Positions 23,935-34,698 of a stretch of DNA of 64,000 bases are shown piece after piece. The translations under genes and the position numbers were made by a program. Source of the stretch: Dugong dugon (Eukaryota; Chordata; Mammalia; Sirenia; Dugongidae); the NCBI GenBank assembly GCA_030035585.1, contig CM057464.1, positions 27,917,465-27,981,464 of the forward strand, read 5' to 3'. The notes below the pieces were generated by a model that worked only from the letters and a program-made list of their open reading frames with translations, did no database searches and was not told where the DNA came from. The number at the start of each line of letters is the position of its first letter. Positions within the stretch are counted from its first letter, which is position 1.

Positions 23935-24133
23935 AGTCCCTGGGTAGTGCAAACAGTTAAGCACTCAACCACGAGCTAAAAAGTTGGCAGTTTGAATCTA
24001 CCCAGAGGCACCTCGGAAGACAGGCCTGGTGATCTGCTGCTGAAAGGTTGTACCCGTGAAAACTCTATGGAGCAGTTCTACTCTGCACACATGGGGTCAT
24101 CATGAGTTGGAATGGACTTGATAGCAACTAACA
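23935..24133 (+). mobile_element. AfroSINE, second subtype
   Basis: Head AGTCCCTGGGTAGTGC, tail ATAGCAACTAACAA. It directly follows the preceding SINE, forming a tandem pair. Confidence 0.9.
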
Positions 24134-24149
24134 ATATATATCTTTATCT

Positions 24150-24310
24150 ATCTATATGTAAATAATTTTCATTTTCCCATTTTTGACCTTTATATAAATG
24201 GAATCATACTATTTATATTTTTATGAGACTTTTAAAAGTCAACATTTTTGTGAAATTCATCCATATTGATGCATGCATCTGTAGTTCATTAATTTTCCTT
24301 TTTAGTTAAC
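24150..24310 (-). mobile_element. L1 fragment, reverse
   Basis: AATGGAATCATACTATTTAT, AATTCATCCATATTGATGC and TCTGTAGTTCATTAATTT are typical of old L1 3' regions in reverse. Confidence 0.7.
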
Positions 24311-24334
24311 ACATCATGCATCTGTGCCTTATCT

Positions 24335-24410
24335 CTCTAAGGTGATTGTGCACTTTGGAGAGCAAGGACCACATTTTCTATATCCCCTGCTTTCCAGGAG
24401 TTCACAATGG
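24335..24410 (+). mobile_element. Possible L2 3' fragment
   Basis: GGAGAGCAAGGACCACATTTTC resembles the L2 3' region. Short and uncertain. Confidence 0.4.
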
Positions 24411-24587
24411 CATTTGTGATTTGTTCATTGAGATTGTAAGCTGTTTCTAAGGTACTTGGATTGGAGAAGAAAGGACTGAGGGAAACTTACTAAGGATTGT
24501 CAAGATTTTGTATAGAACATGATGATGTTCCCCATTTCCCTAAGGCTTCAGTCAGAGAAGTGGTTCTACGCTGCCCTATGAGAGAGT

Positions 24588-24793
24588 TATTGTTTTTAGG
24601 TGCTGTTGAGTTGATTTTCGACTCATAGTGTCCCCATGTGATGGAGTAGAACTGCCCCATAAGGTTTTCTCGGCTGTAATCTTTATGGAAGCAGATTCAT
24701 AGGTCTTTCTCCCTCAGAGCTATTAGGTGGACTTGAACTGCCAACATTTTGGTTAGCAGCCAAGTGTTTAACTGTTGTGCCACCAGAGCTCCT
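24588..24793 (-). mobile_element. AfroSINE, longer subtype, reverse
   Basis: Has TTCTCGGCTGTAATCTTTATGG and ends CACCAGAGCTCCT. Confidence 0.91.
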
Positions 24794-24805
24794 AGGTGAC
24801 AGAGT

Positions 24806-24990
24806 TAGATTGGATAATTATAATTGGCTATTTACTGTGTGCCAGGCACTACATCAATTTCTTTATGAGAATTACTCTACTTAAATCTTCAAAATAAGCC
24901 AAGTGAGGAAGGTATTATTTTCTCCATTTAAAGGTAAAGAAATTGGCCTAGAGAAGTTATATTAACTTGCCGAAGTGAAACTTAAGCCTA
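24806..24990 (-). mobile_element. Ancient mammalian interspersed repeat (MIR/L2 type)
   Basis: GTGTGCCAGGCACTAC is followed by AGGTATTATTTTCTCC and AAGAAATTGGCCTAGAGAAG, a recurring mammalian repeat pattern. The exact family is not assigned. Confidence 0.55.
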
Positions 24991-25126
24991 CCAAGTGACT
25001 GAGGACCCCAGGGTTAATTTATATGGTAACCTGATAGTTTTGAGAACGGAGGGATGGAGGTGGTGCAGATGACGCTGTGGTGACTGAGATCATCTCCCAT
25101 CATCCCTGAAGATGTTTAGAGGAGAC

Positions 25127-25290
25127 AGTAACAGAGTAAGCTCTGGAATAAGTCAAATCTGCCACTCATTAGCTGTGTGATCTTAGAAAAATCATTGAAA
25201 CTCTCAAAGCCTCCACTGCTTCACCTGTAAAATGGGAGTAATAGCATCTACTTCAAGGGGTTGTGAAGATTTAAGGACACAGGACAACAG
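25127..25290 (+). mobile_element. MIR
   Basis: CCACTCATTAGCTGTGTGATC and ACCTGTAAAATGGGAGTAAT are the MIR core; the 5' end is lost. Confidence 0.85.
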
Positions 25291-25611
25291 GTGATAAATG
25301 TAGTGATGTTGGTAATTCCAAATTAGCACCCGCCCTCGCACTGAAGTCACACAAAATGGAGTTCTAGCCCAAATCCAGATTTCCTACATTCGGGCCCATT
25401 TTAATTAAATTAATTTAGGTAATTAAGTGCAATCTTTTGACCAGAATAGTCATCTGAATGGGGTGGTGGAAGGGTCAGGAAGGAAGGAAAAAAAGGAGAG
25501 GTAGAGAAGGCTATCAGCCTCAGCTGTCTGCCTCTCAGTATTTCTCTAATAAAGCGCAGTACAGTATTTTCTCTACTGGCATTTGGGGCTAGCCAGTTCC
25601 TCCTTCGGCTT
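25291..25611. other. Unique sequence
   Basis: Contains an AAGGAAGG-type purine stretch at 25476-25505. Nothing else recognised. Confidence 0.45.
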
Positions 25612-25763
25612 GCGCCACTGTCCCATGCATTGCAGGAAGTTTGCTATCTCTGGCCCCTGGGCACCAAGACACTAAGTACCAGTAATACCTCCCAGCCATT
25701 GTGCAACTGTAAACACCCCACAAATTCTCCCCTAAGGATGGTTCCAGCCCTGGTTGAGAACCT
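25612..25763 (+). mobile_element. Possible hAT (MER-type) DNA transposon fossil
   Basis: The right end CCAGCCCTGGTTGAGAACC and the body GTACCAGTAATACCTCCCAG resemble short hAT-family MER elements. The left end is not resolved. Confidence 0.5.
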
Positions 25764-26199
25764 TTGGAGGTTCAACCAGAGTCAGGCTGTAAACTCTTTT
25801 GGAGATACCTCACAGCCACTAGCACAGGGATGAACCCACAGCGAGCCCTTAGTTTCTGATTCTAGAATTTCTCTGGAGTGGTCCTTTCTCACTGCTGGAC
25901 TTCTCCAGCTCATTTTCTGCATACTGTTCCCTGAGAGAAGTTGGTGCAATTTCAAGGGTGCAGTTAAGGGAAAAGGATGCAAATTCTCAGCATGGTGGGT
26001 AGCGCTTGGAGTCTCTTCAAAGCATCAGTAAATAAAGTTGTCAGAAGTAAACACCTTAGTCCAGCAACTCCTCACCAACATCTTCATTTGCATTTTCTGG
26101 GCACCTGACTGCCTAAGAGTTCTTACAACACAACTTAGAGCTCTGGGAAACCCCCAAATGAAGTTGCAGTATCACTCAGAAATTTGACTTCTATCAGTT
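25764..26199. other. Unique sequence
   Basis: No repeat or gene evidence. Confidence 0.45.
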
Positions 26200-26402
26200 A
26201 ACCAATTGCTTTCGGGGAGATTCCAACTCATGGTGACCCTGTGTGTGTCAGAGTAGAACTGTGCTCCATAGAGTTTTCAATGGCTGATTTTTCAGAAGTG
26301 GATCTCCAGCCTTTCTTCCGAGGCACCTCTGGGTGGACTCGAACTTCCAACCTTTCAGTTAGCAGCCGAGCACATTAACTGTTTGCATCACCCAGGGACT
26401 CC
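26200..26402 (-). mobile_element. AfroSINE, second subtype, reverse
   Basis: ACCAATTGCTTTCGGGGAG through CACCCAGGGACTCC; nearly complete. Confidence 0.92.
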
Positions 26403-26495
26403 AGCCATAAAGAATTCAGCACACTTTGGATATTTTGATATGATGATGGCAGCCACTGGTACTCACGTGAAAGCTTAACAGTTACCCTTCACTTT

Positions 26496-26700
26496 GGGAG
26501 GAACTGCTGTCTTTTGCGCTCAGCTATTAACCGAAAGGTTGATAGTTTGAACCACCCAGTGGTACCACGGAAGAAAGGCCTGGCAATCAGCTTCGGTAAA
26601 GATTACAGCCAAGAAAACCCTATGGAGCAGCTCTACTCTGTAACACACGGAGTCACCATGAGTTGGAATCAACTCTACGGCAATGGGTTTGTTTGTTTTG
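26496..26700 (+). mobile_element. AfroSINE, mixed subtype
   Basis: The body has ATCAGCTTCGGTAAAGATTACAGCC but the tail carries TAACACACGGAGTCACCATG, combining marks of the longer and second subtypes. Copies at 28446, 62199 and 62847 share this mixture, so it is probably a real subfamily. Confidence 0.87.
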
Positions 26701-27706
26701 CCCTTTTGAGTTACATTTTCTCTTTTCCTCTTTAGTGATAAAGTCTTAAGTATTATACTGAGTAAATATTGTGAAACGGAAGTTGTTTGACCAAAACTAG
26801 TTGTCTGTTCATTGACCATAGACTTTATTGAGCTAATAGGAGCCTAGATCTGTGTGAAATTTGGTTTAAACTTTAAAGTTTTCAATTCTCAAATGCAAGA
26901 GGTTTGCACAAAAAGAAAAATCCAGCCATTACTGAGTGAAACAAAAGCTCTGTCCTCCAAATGTCTGCTTTGGTTTAGCATAGTGGTTTTCTTTTCTTTT
27001 AGATAAATTGTCATTGAAGCAAAACCAAGATACGAGAAATGTGAACCCCCACTCTTTCAACACTACCCATTGTGTTCAAACTCATAAGCAAGGAAGTTAA
27101 AAGCCCACCTTCCTAACAAAATATGAAAGTTGTTGTTTTGAAATAGAAATTACACTCAGACTTGAAGTGATAACCGTATTCAGATTCAACCAGATCTGCA
27201 GCCCCCATCCAAAAACTTCTTCTTTCTGTCATGAGAATTACCTTACCTGGAACTCACTCTTCAAATGCTCAAGAAGCCTATTCACACGAATGAAGCAGTT
27301 TTCTCAGAAGCAAATGCGGAAGCTGCCCTCCCCGAGTGCTTAGGCAACGTTGGCAAAGGAAATCGCCTCGGGCGGCCCGTGGCTTTTTTCACAGCTTCTG
27401 TTGAGCTCCTGCTGCCTAGGCTGATTGTCCTCCTCAAGATGCAGTATCTGGAGGCGGAGGAGCTCCTGGTCGATGAAGACGATAATATTTTTGATGAAGG
27501 TAAACAAGTCTTTCTGACAGGATCTCCTTCCGGTCTGCAAATACTCGAATAGTACTTTGAAATGATGACAGCTAAGCGTTCTGGACGTGATGGGGGTTGT
27601 GGACATCAATCTAGGGACTGAAGGAATACAAGGCAAAAAGATAGGCGAGGGAGTTAAATGGTTTCCCCGAACAGTTTTGTTGTTGCTGTTCATGACTGGC
27701 TAAAGG
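26701..27706. other. Mostly unique sequence with an exon-like segment
   Basis: No repeats recognised. It holds a relatively GC-rich open stretch at 27265-27693, open on both strands, with possible splice signals around 27395-27499 (see findings). Confidence 0.45.
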
Positions 27707-27895
27707 TTTGCTGTTCTTAGTTGCCATCCAGTCAATGTCGACTCATGGCGACCTCATGTGTGCAGAGTAGAACTGCTCCGTAGGGTTTTCAGAAATAGAT
27801 CACTAGGACTTACCTTCCAGGCACCTCTGGGTGTGTTCAAACTGGTAAACTTTTGGCTGGTTGTCAGCACTTAATTGTTTGTGCCACCCAGGGAG
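27707..27895 (-). mobile_element. AfroSINE-related, reverse
   Basis: Starts TTTGCTGTTCTTAGTTGCC and ends GTGCCACCCAGGGAG. It has CAGAGTAGAACTGCTCCGTAG, without the CACATGG-type extension. Confidence 0.9.
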
Positions 27896-28445
27896 CAGTG
27901 GCTAGAGGCTTAGTTTAGGTCAAAAAATAGTACTAAATCTTTCCCGTTGTCCCTCTGCTGTCCTTTCTTTCATCTAACGCCTTAAAGGAAGCACATTGCT
28001 TTGCACACAGCAGGGCTGCTAAGATAGGAACTGGATGAATGGAACAGGACGCACCATATCGCTTCTACCTGCACTTTCGGCCGCAATCGCTTTCTCTCTC
28101 TTTGGATTTTTTTCTCTCTCACTCTACCTCACACTTACTTCGAGCCCTGATTCTCCATTCCCTTGCCGTTTTCCTCTTTCAGACTGGAATGCTGAAGCTG
28201 TGGTGGCTTCCGACACCCACTGGCTCTGCTTAGTTATCCATTCTTTTGCTTACTGCTCTTCCATAAGGAGACCTACTTATGGAGTGGGATTTGCCTGTAA
28301 GGATTACTGTTTTAAATGACCAGTCTAGTCACCAGCAGATGTCTTGTCCTAATACTGCATATGAAATTGGACTGTAGGCAAGAGCTTTTCTCGAATTTGG
28401 AACTGTCCCAAATAAATGGTAATCTGGACTCAGAGACCTCATAAG
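27896..28445. other. Unique sequence
   Basis: Two overlapping plus frames (28035-28319) without domains. Nothing supported. Confidence 0.45.
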
Positions 28446-28643
28446 GTCCCCCGGGTGAGGCAAGCAGTTTGTGATTGGCTGCTAACCTAAAAGTGGGCTG
28501 TTTGAACCCACCCAGTGGTGCTGTGGAAGAAAGTCCTGGTGATCTGCTTCTGTAAAGATTACCGACAAGAAAATCCTATGGGGAAGTTCTGCTCTGTAAC
28601 ATGTGGGGTTCCCATGAGTTGGAATTGACAGCAATGGGATTTG
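28446..28643 (+). mobile_element. AfroSINE, mixed subtype
   Basis: GTGATCTGCTTCTGTAAAG and a TAACATGTGGGGTTCC tail. A T/G-rich run (28640-28680) follows the 3' end. Confidence 0.88.
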
Positions 28644-28689
28644 TTTTTTTTGTTTGTTTTGTTTGTTTGTTTTTGGTTTGGACTCAGGG

Positions 28690-29058
28690 GCCTCATAAGT
28701 TTGGCTATTTTCCGTAAGAAACCATGTGAAAAATTATGTCAAGTAATATTAAGTCTTTTTTTGTGTGTGATTACCTAAGTAATACAAGTTCGTTGAAGAA
28801 AAAGATGAAATATTTTTGAAGTACCATAATAAGAATCCCCTGTAATCTAATCATCTAGGGGAAAAACTGTTAACATTTTGATATTTGTCTTTCCATTATT
28901 TTGTCCTAGCCACAAAAATATTTAAAATCATAATCTGGGCTTTGTCACCAACTTAAATCAGTTAAAAGAATATCTGCTTAAGCTTCATGACTGCTTTCAA
29001 AATTCCCAACTTGTTGCTTCACTTTGTTGATAGACATTTAGAGCAACTACTACTCTGA
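28690..29058. other. Unclassified, AT-rich
   Basis: The stretch around 28780-28900 resembles an old interspersed repeat that I cannot name. No coding. Confidence 0.4.
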
Positions 29059-29210
29059 AGAAGCCCTGGTGGCACAGTGGTTAAGAGCTCAGCTGCTAAC
29101 CAAAAGGTCAGCAGTTCAAATCCACCAGATGCTCCTTGGAAACCCTATGGGGTAGTTCTACTCCGTACTATAGAGTTGCTATGAGTCGGAATCAACTCAA
29201 TGGCAAGTTT
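29059..29210 (+). mobile_element. AfroSINE, short subtype
   Basis: AAGCCCTGGTGGCACAGTGG to AATCAACTCAATGGCAAG, then a T-rich run at 29211-29235. Confidence 0.93.
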
Positions 29211-29564
29211 CTTTTTTTTTCTTTTTTTTTTTTTTAATTACTCTAAAAGTTTGATCTTAGGCTCTATTCTTCAGCTTTCATTTCTACTGAAGATGCTTTC
29301 TCTGATTATGCCTATTTAGATCTTTACTACCTTCATGACTTAAAAAAATGTTTACAGCTAGGAAGATAAACCTGGATTGGACAGTTTGGTAATTATTCAC
29401 TTCACCTCTAGGAATGGCATTCCAAAATGCCCAGCCTACATTTCTTTCCCTGAAGAGATTTTTCTCTTGTACATCTGGCTACATTGCTGAAGATTATCAT
29501 CTATGGACTGATGGATCTACACTGTGTAAAAGGATTAAGTGTGGCCCCACCCTCACGGGAAAAC

Positions 29565-29771
29565 TCCCAGTTGTCATAGAGTTCACTCCAACTCATGATG
29601 ACGACCCCATGTGTGTCAGAATAGAACTGTGCTCAGTAGGGTTTTCAATGGCTGATTTTTCCAAAATAGATTGTCAGGGCTTTCTTCCAAGATGCCTCTG
29701 AGTGGGCTCAAACATCCATACTTTTGGTTAGCAGCTGAGCTTGTTAGCCGTTTGCACCACCCAGGCACTCC
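29565..29771 (-). mobile_element. AfroSINE, second subtype, reverse
   Basis: CCCAGTTGTCATAGAGTTC to CACCCAGGCACTCC, with a 3-bp GAC duplication in the tail. Confidence 0.9.
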
Positions 29772-29884
29772 CTCTGAAGGGAAGACCACAACAAAGCAAG
29801 GCTTGATGAACCTGTAGGATCTCTCTTGTAAGCATTCAAGATAATTAAGAGTGATGGTTTCAACCTCAGCAGTCATGGTGTACA

Positions 29885-30055
29885 TTCTAGTGGAGAGGCA
29901 ATCAAGATTTAGGTTCAAAAATTCTGGCTCTGCCACTTACTACCCATGTGACTTTTGAGCAAATCGTTTAACTTGCTAAGCTAAAGGTCCGGTTCCTCAG
30001 TGGTGAAATGGGACAGACAACCCTTTCATAGGCTGTTGTACAGTTTAGCTTCATA
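29885..30055 (+). mobile_element. MIR
   Basis: TTCTGGCTCTGCCACTTACTAC, then CGGTTCCTCAGTGGTGAAATG. Confidence 0.85.
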
Positions 30056-30430
30056 GTAGATTCACATGTGTATATGCTTTATCTTTTCCAGATTATCTCA
30101 TTTAACTTAATCCCTAAAAGATTAAAGAGAGAATCCTTGCAAGACCAGTGTATTTTTATTTGGTTTTTGGCATCCTGGCTCTTGTTTGCCAACTTATATG
30201 AAAGCTTGTCCAGGTGGTGCCTCATTTAAACAAGCTCTGTGTGGGGTACTAATCAAGCGCTTCAGCTCTGGAGTACCACTGCCTGGGCTCTGACACTCAT
30301 TCTGTAACCTTGAGCAGGTGACACAATTACTCTGTGCCTCAGTTTCCTCACTTATAACATTATAGGACTGTATTCAGATTAAATTTATTACAGGGAAAGT
30401 GCTTAGCATAGTGCCTAAGACATAATACCA

Positions 30431-30650
30431 GATTTAAAAAAAAAAAAGTTGGCATCAATTCGATTCCAACTCATGGCAACCCCATATGTGTCAAAGTAGA
30501 ACTGTATTCCATAGGATTTTCAATGGCTTATTTTTCAGAAGTAGATCACCAGGCCTTTCTTCTGAGGTGCCTCCATGTAGACTCAAACCTCCAACCTTTC
30601 AGTTAACAACTGAGCATGTTATCTGTTTGCACCGCCCAGGGACTTCCAAA
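30431..30650 (-). mobile_element. AfroSINE, second subtype, reverse, with 11-bp TSD
   Basis: A poly-A side at 30435-30446 and the body to GGGACTTCC. ACATAATACCA occurs at 30420-30430 and 30651-30661. It is inserted in the MIR tail. Confidence 0.93.
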
Positions 30651-30661
30651 ACATAATACCA

Positions 30662-30843
30662 AAACCAAACCCACTGCCATCAAGTCAGTTCCGACTCATA
30701 GCGACCTCATAGGGTTTCCAAGGCTGTAAATCTTTACAGAAGAAAACAGCCACATCTTTCTCCTGCAGAGCCACTGGTAGTTTTGAACCACCGATCTTTC
30801 AGTTAGCAGTTGATTGCTTTACCTACTGTGCCACCAGAGTTCC
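30662..30843 (-). mobile_element. AfroSINE, longer subtype, reverse
   Basis: AACCAAACCCACTGCCATC to CACCAGAGTTCC. It lies immediately after the TSD of the previous SINE. Confidence 0.9.
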
Positions 30844-31029
30844 TTCAAAATGTATTAAGTACTCAATAAATGCTAATTCTGACTATGTATTGACCAAAAC
30901 TGGTTTATAGTTTAGGTTAGAAAGTGATGTTTAAAAGAGATTCAGCACAGAGCCTTCTTACCTGTCTGGTTCACCTGGTATACTCAAAGTAGGACTATTT
31001 ACAGAACTTCATTTATAAATAACTTTTCA

Positions 31030-31195
31030 GAGGTATGATATGGTGGAAACATCACGGGACAAGTTGTTAAGAGCCTGCATGTTAGTCCTGTCCCTGGTGT
31101 GACCTAGCTGTTGAATCCTGGGCAAGTCATTTAACCTCTTTGAGTCTCATTCTTCATCTAAAACAAGAGGGTTGACTAAATGTTCTCTAAAATTT
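31030..31195 (+). mobile_element. MIR, diverged
   Basis: TGGGCAAGTCATTTAACCTC and TTCTTCATCTAAAACAAGAG keep the MIR order. Confidence 0.75.
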
Positions 31196-31682
31196 CATTT
31201 TTAAAACTCGATTACTTTGTCTTTTCTGCATAGTGACATTCATCTACCCAGGAAGCCTCATGCTCACTCTAGCTCCATCCATGCTTTCAGCTCACTCAAC
31301 ATGCCTAAGAAAGCAGAAAGCTTGTGGTACAATGGGTTTCCTCTAACACACACAAAAAGAAAAATGCCCAGGAGCTTGTTACTAGGGCAACCCTTTTCCT
31401 TGCAATAGACATATTTTTAAAGGACCCTTTTCCCTAAAGGAACACAGATTTAAAATTTAGGTTCATTTGGTTAAAAGTATGTACAAGATATACGGACCAA
31501 ATAAAGATCTGGGAAGGAAAAAGAAAACGAGTCATCCTCACTGTATTTTTTTTTTTTAACTGCCTTTTCAAGACCCTGTTTGCCTCAGCTATTGTTTTCT
31601 GTGGTTAAGGAAGCATTTTTAGGTTCACAGAACTAAGAAGCATTGATTTGTAACTTTGCTCTTGTTCTAGAGCATGTGGTTA
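31196..31682. other. Unique sequence
   Basis: No family recognised; one T-run at 31546-31558. Confidence 0.45.
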
Positions 31683-31829
31683 GTGCGTGTGTGTGCGCGC
31701 GCACGCGCGTTTGTGAGAGAGAGAGAAGTAGTCATTCAACCACCCACCACAACCCCAATATTTATGGTCTCTTTTCTCTCTCTCTCACACACACACAGAC
31801 ACACTCACATACACACACACACACACACA
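31683..31829. repeat. Mirror-arranged simple repeats (GT/GC/GA ... TC/CA)
   Basis: An alternating GT/GC tract runs into (GA)n at 31683-31726. After about 40 bp, (TC)n runs into (CA)n at 31772-31829. The two blocks are approximate reverse complements, so the strand can fold back. Confidence 0.88.
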
Positions 31830-33000
31830 AAACCTTATTTTTGCTTTCCATATAACACCACCACCATCATATCATTTAGAAAATGGTTACTATCAGGTAG
31901 ACTTTATTCTTTCTTGGGGAATGATTAATTTGATTATGAAACTATTAAAAAAAAACAACAGTAACTGGAATTAGAGGCTGTTTTCCCACTGTTGTTTCAA
32001 ACTTATCAAATTAAAGGGTTTTCATCTGTTTTGTCACTATGCCGTCTTTACAGCCAGTCTGGTGAATGTTAGTAGAAAGAGCTGGATGGAAAATAATAGT
32101 AACAATACCTATAACAGTTATGACAATGATAACAATAGAAAAACAAAAGAAGAACCACGGATAGAGGAGGCCATTGGCTGGCTTTCAAGAACAGAAGAGA
32201 ACTCTTGTGTGGGAGGAAATGGTTCTTCAGGTGGCAGTCAGTCAGCATTTTAGCAGCCAAAACTGCCCCTTGAAATAAATTAAAGCTGCAATTGCTTCTT
32301 TCCTTAAAAGCACAAACCTTCCCTGCCTCCATTTTCAGCACTGCTCAATAATCTGTTGTCAAGCACAGTGATTAGAATAATAAAACGCGATGATTTCACA
32401 GTTATGTGTGCATAATCTTTCTCAGGCTCTTATATTCTGTGGACACTTCCATGCCTTTTAGATCTCACTTCTAGAAAGACCACAGGAAACTTCAAGCTTT
32501 TGCCAGATCTTAGAATGTCCCCTGGAATTCGTACAGTGCCATAACACAAGAATACTTCTCCTGTCCTGGATTACTGTGCCTGGGAAAGCTGTCTCAACCT
32601 CCCCAAAGGGAGAGCACTCACCCGGATGGAGATGACGTGGCAAAAGAAAGTCCACGCAACCATTAACTGCCTGTTGCTCTTCAGGAGAGCAACAGATAGT
32701 TGGAAAAAATACCACTCGCTTTTGAACCAACCCACTCTCCAAAACAGTGAAGTTAGCACTCTTTTTTTCCTTTTAAAGGAAACTTCAGCTCAGAAAGAGC
32801 AAGAAAATTGCAAAAGACTTATTAAAAAAAAAAAAAAAAGGTTGTAATTAGAACAGATGCCCACTTTCTGTGTATACTGCTTATGAAGTCAAGGCAGGCT
32901 TTTTTGTTTCGTTTTTTAATAGGTAAACAATTCTGCAATCTGTTGTGATCTGGCATATTTTGGTATTATTTACTGAATTATATTTGCTCCTTCCAAAATT
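31830..33000. other. Unique sequence
   Basis: AAC/AAT-rich patch at 32090-32150 and an A-run at 32822-32839. Several small frames on both strands, none recognisable. Confidence 0.45.
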
Positions 33001-33005
33001 AAATG

Positions 33006-33093
33006 AAAGAAGAAAGAAAGAGAGAGAGAGAGAGAGAGGGAGAGGGGAGGAGGGAGGGAAGAAGAAAGGAAGGGAGGAAAAAAGAAAGGAAGA
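33006..33093 (+). repeat. Polypurine (GA/GGA/GAAA)n tract
   Basis: About 88 bp of almost pure purine. Such tracts can adopt triplex (H-DNA) structures. Confidence 0.92.
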
Positions 33094-33116
33094 CTTTACG
33101 TATGAAGTATTGAATG

Positions 33117-33170
33117 GGAAACTAATTTGCTCTGTAAACTTTCACCTAAATCACAATAAAAGTTTTTTTA
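33117..33170 (+). mobile_element. Very short L1 3' tip
   Basis: CTCTGTAAACTTTCACC and AATCACAATAAAAG match the 3' end of the L1 at 21005-22205; only ~50 bp was inserted. Confidence 0.8.
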
Positions 33171-34490
33171 AAAAGGAAGAAAAGCAGGAAAGATTAAGCT
33201 AAGATTATGAACCAATAAATCCTGAAAGTTCAGACTGGTTAAGTCATACCCTCTGCAGAAAAAGTATTGAGAAATGGGATATATGTATATGAGCCTTGGC
33301 TAGAAAGAATTAGAGCTTTTTGGTTTATTATGCCATATTTTATATCACGCAAATATAATAAGTATTATTTAACTATGTTGGATCTTTCTCAAAAACATAT
33401 GTTCTATCTGGGATGCTCCAGTGGACCCAAAAAATGGAATTGGACAAGGGGAATATGAGGCTGCCTTAGTTTCCTTGATTGAAAAGACTTGGTCACTCTT
33501 TGGTCTTGCTATTTGCCAAGCTTGCTTGGGTGGATTTCCACTCCTAGATTCCTGGATAAGTGCTTTGGTTGGAAGTGATTTTCCTACTTAATTTGTCACA
33601 GGGTCTGGAGCAGACACAGACCTCTCCACAGTAATTCATGCCTGTGTAACCTCTGCCTTGGATTACTCCAAAACTTTCTCTTCCCATAGATGTCTAGGAA
33701 GCTTCCTTTGGCTGGTGCCAAAGAGATTATGTCACCGCAGGGGCACAAACTAAAACAGCGCATTGCACTCCAGCTGTGCAAGCTGCCTTAGCCACCAGCC
33801 CACCCCTCTGATTTACGGCCTCCATTGACCTCAGATCAAGCCATGCCAATATTAACAAGTAAAGCATTTTAAATGCTTATTTTTAATATCTTTATGAGCA
33901 GGCAGCAAAGTATTATCTCTTTAGGAATGCTGTAAAACATTCTTGAGTGTGTCTTCTATGGAACTTAAGTTGAATACTTAAAGCATATGCATATCCATTG
34001 TACGTGTGGGAAAATTAAAAAACAAAAGAGAGAAAAAGAAATAAGTTATTGTTATGATTAAAACATTGGAATAAATTAGGACTATGCCCTTTCTCCTCCC
34101 TCCTTGATGGAACTCATTTCACTTACTCAGGCCAACATATTCATTAGAGAGATGTGATTTCTCCAGTTTCCTATGCTTCACATATTGTGTTATACTTAAC
34201 AGGTGTCAGCTTGTTAAACTTCTCATTTATTTTTGGTGGCTAAATTTCACCCATTGATTATTTGTCAAAAGCCATTATGTTTAACTAAGCTGTTTAAATA
34301 TAAGTTGATTTCAGAAGAAATTTTAAAGAAGGAAGAGGCATTAGCTGAATCAAATTGAAATGACTGTCTCAAATACCAGAAGAAGGGCGGAGTAACGGGA
34401 AAAATAGTGACTGGCCCTCGCAAGTAAAAATGAGAAGAAGAAAATGAAAACAGAAATGTAGGTCCTGGTGAGATATTGAATATCCATATA
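33171..34490. other. Unique sequence
   Basis: No repeats recognised. The AT-rich stretch 33840-34070 includes a near-palindrome AAAGCATTTTAAATGCTTA at 33861. No coding evidence. Confidence 0.45.
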
Positions 34491-34698
34491 CCCAGTAACC
34501 AGTTGTCATTGAGTCATTTCTGACTCATGATAACCCCACATGTGTCAGAGTAGAACTGTGCTCCATAGGGTTTTCAGTGGCTGATTTTTTGGAAGCAGTT
34601 TTCCAGGACTTTCGTCTGAGGTACCTCTGGATGAGTTCAAACCTCCAACCTTTTAGTTAGCAGCCGAGTGCATTAATGATTTGCACCACCCAAAGACT
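34491..34698 (-). mobile_element. AfroSINE, second subtype, reverse
   Basis: CAGTAACCAGTTGTCATTG to CACCACCCAAAGACT. Confidence 0.9.

Larger units (their letters stand above)
30235..30890 (+). mobile_element. MIR interrupted by two SINEs
   Basis: The 5' and core part is 30235-30430 (TGTGCCTCAGTTTCCTCAC, AGTGCTTAGCATAGTGCC). The tail resumes at 30848-30885 (AAGTACTCAATAAATGC). Everything between is SINE. Confidence 0.85.

Noticed and set aside
33006..33093. Possible functional purine-tract regulatory element
   Set aside because: Composition alone is explained by microsatellite growth; no nearby promoter or exon supports a role.
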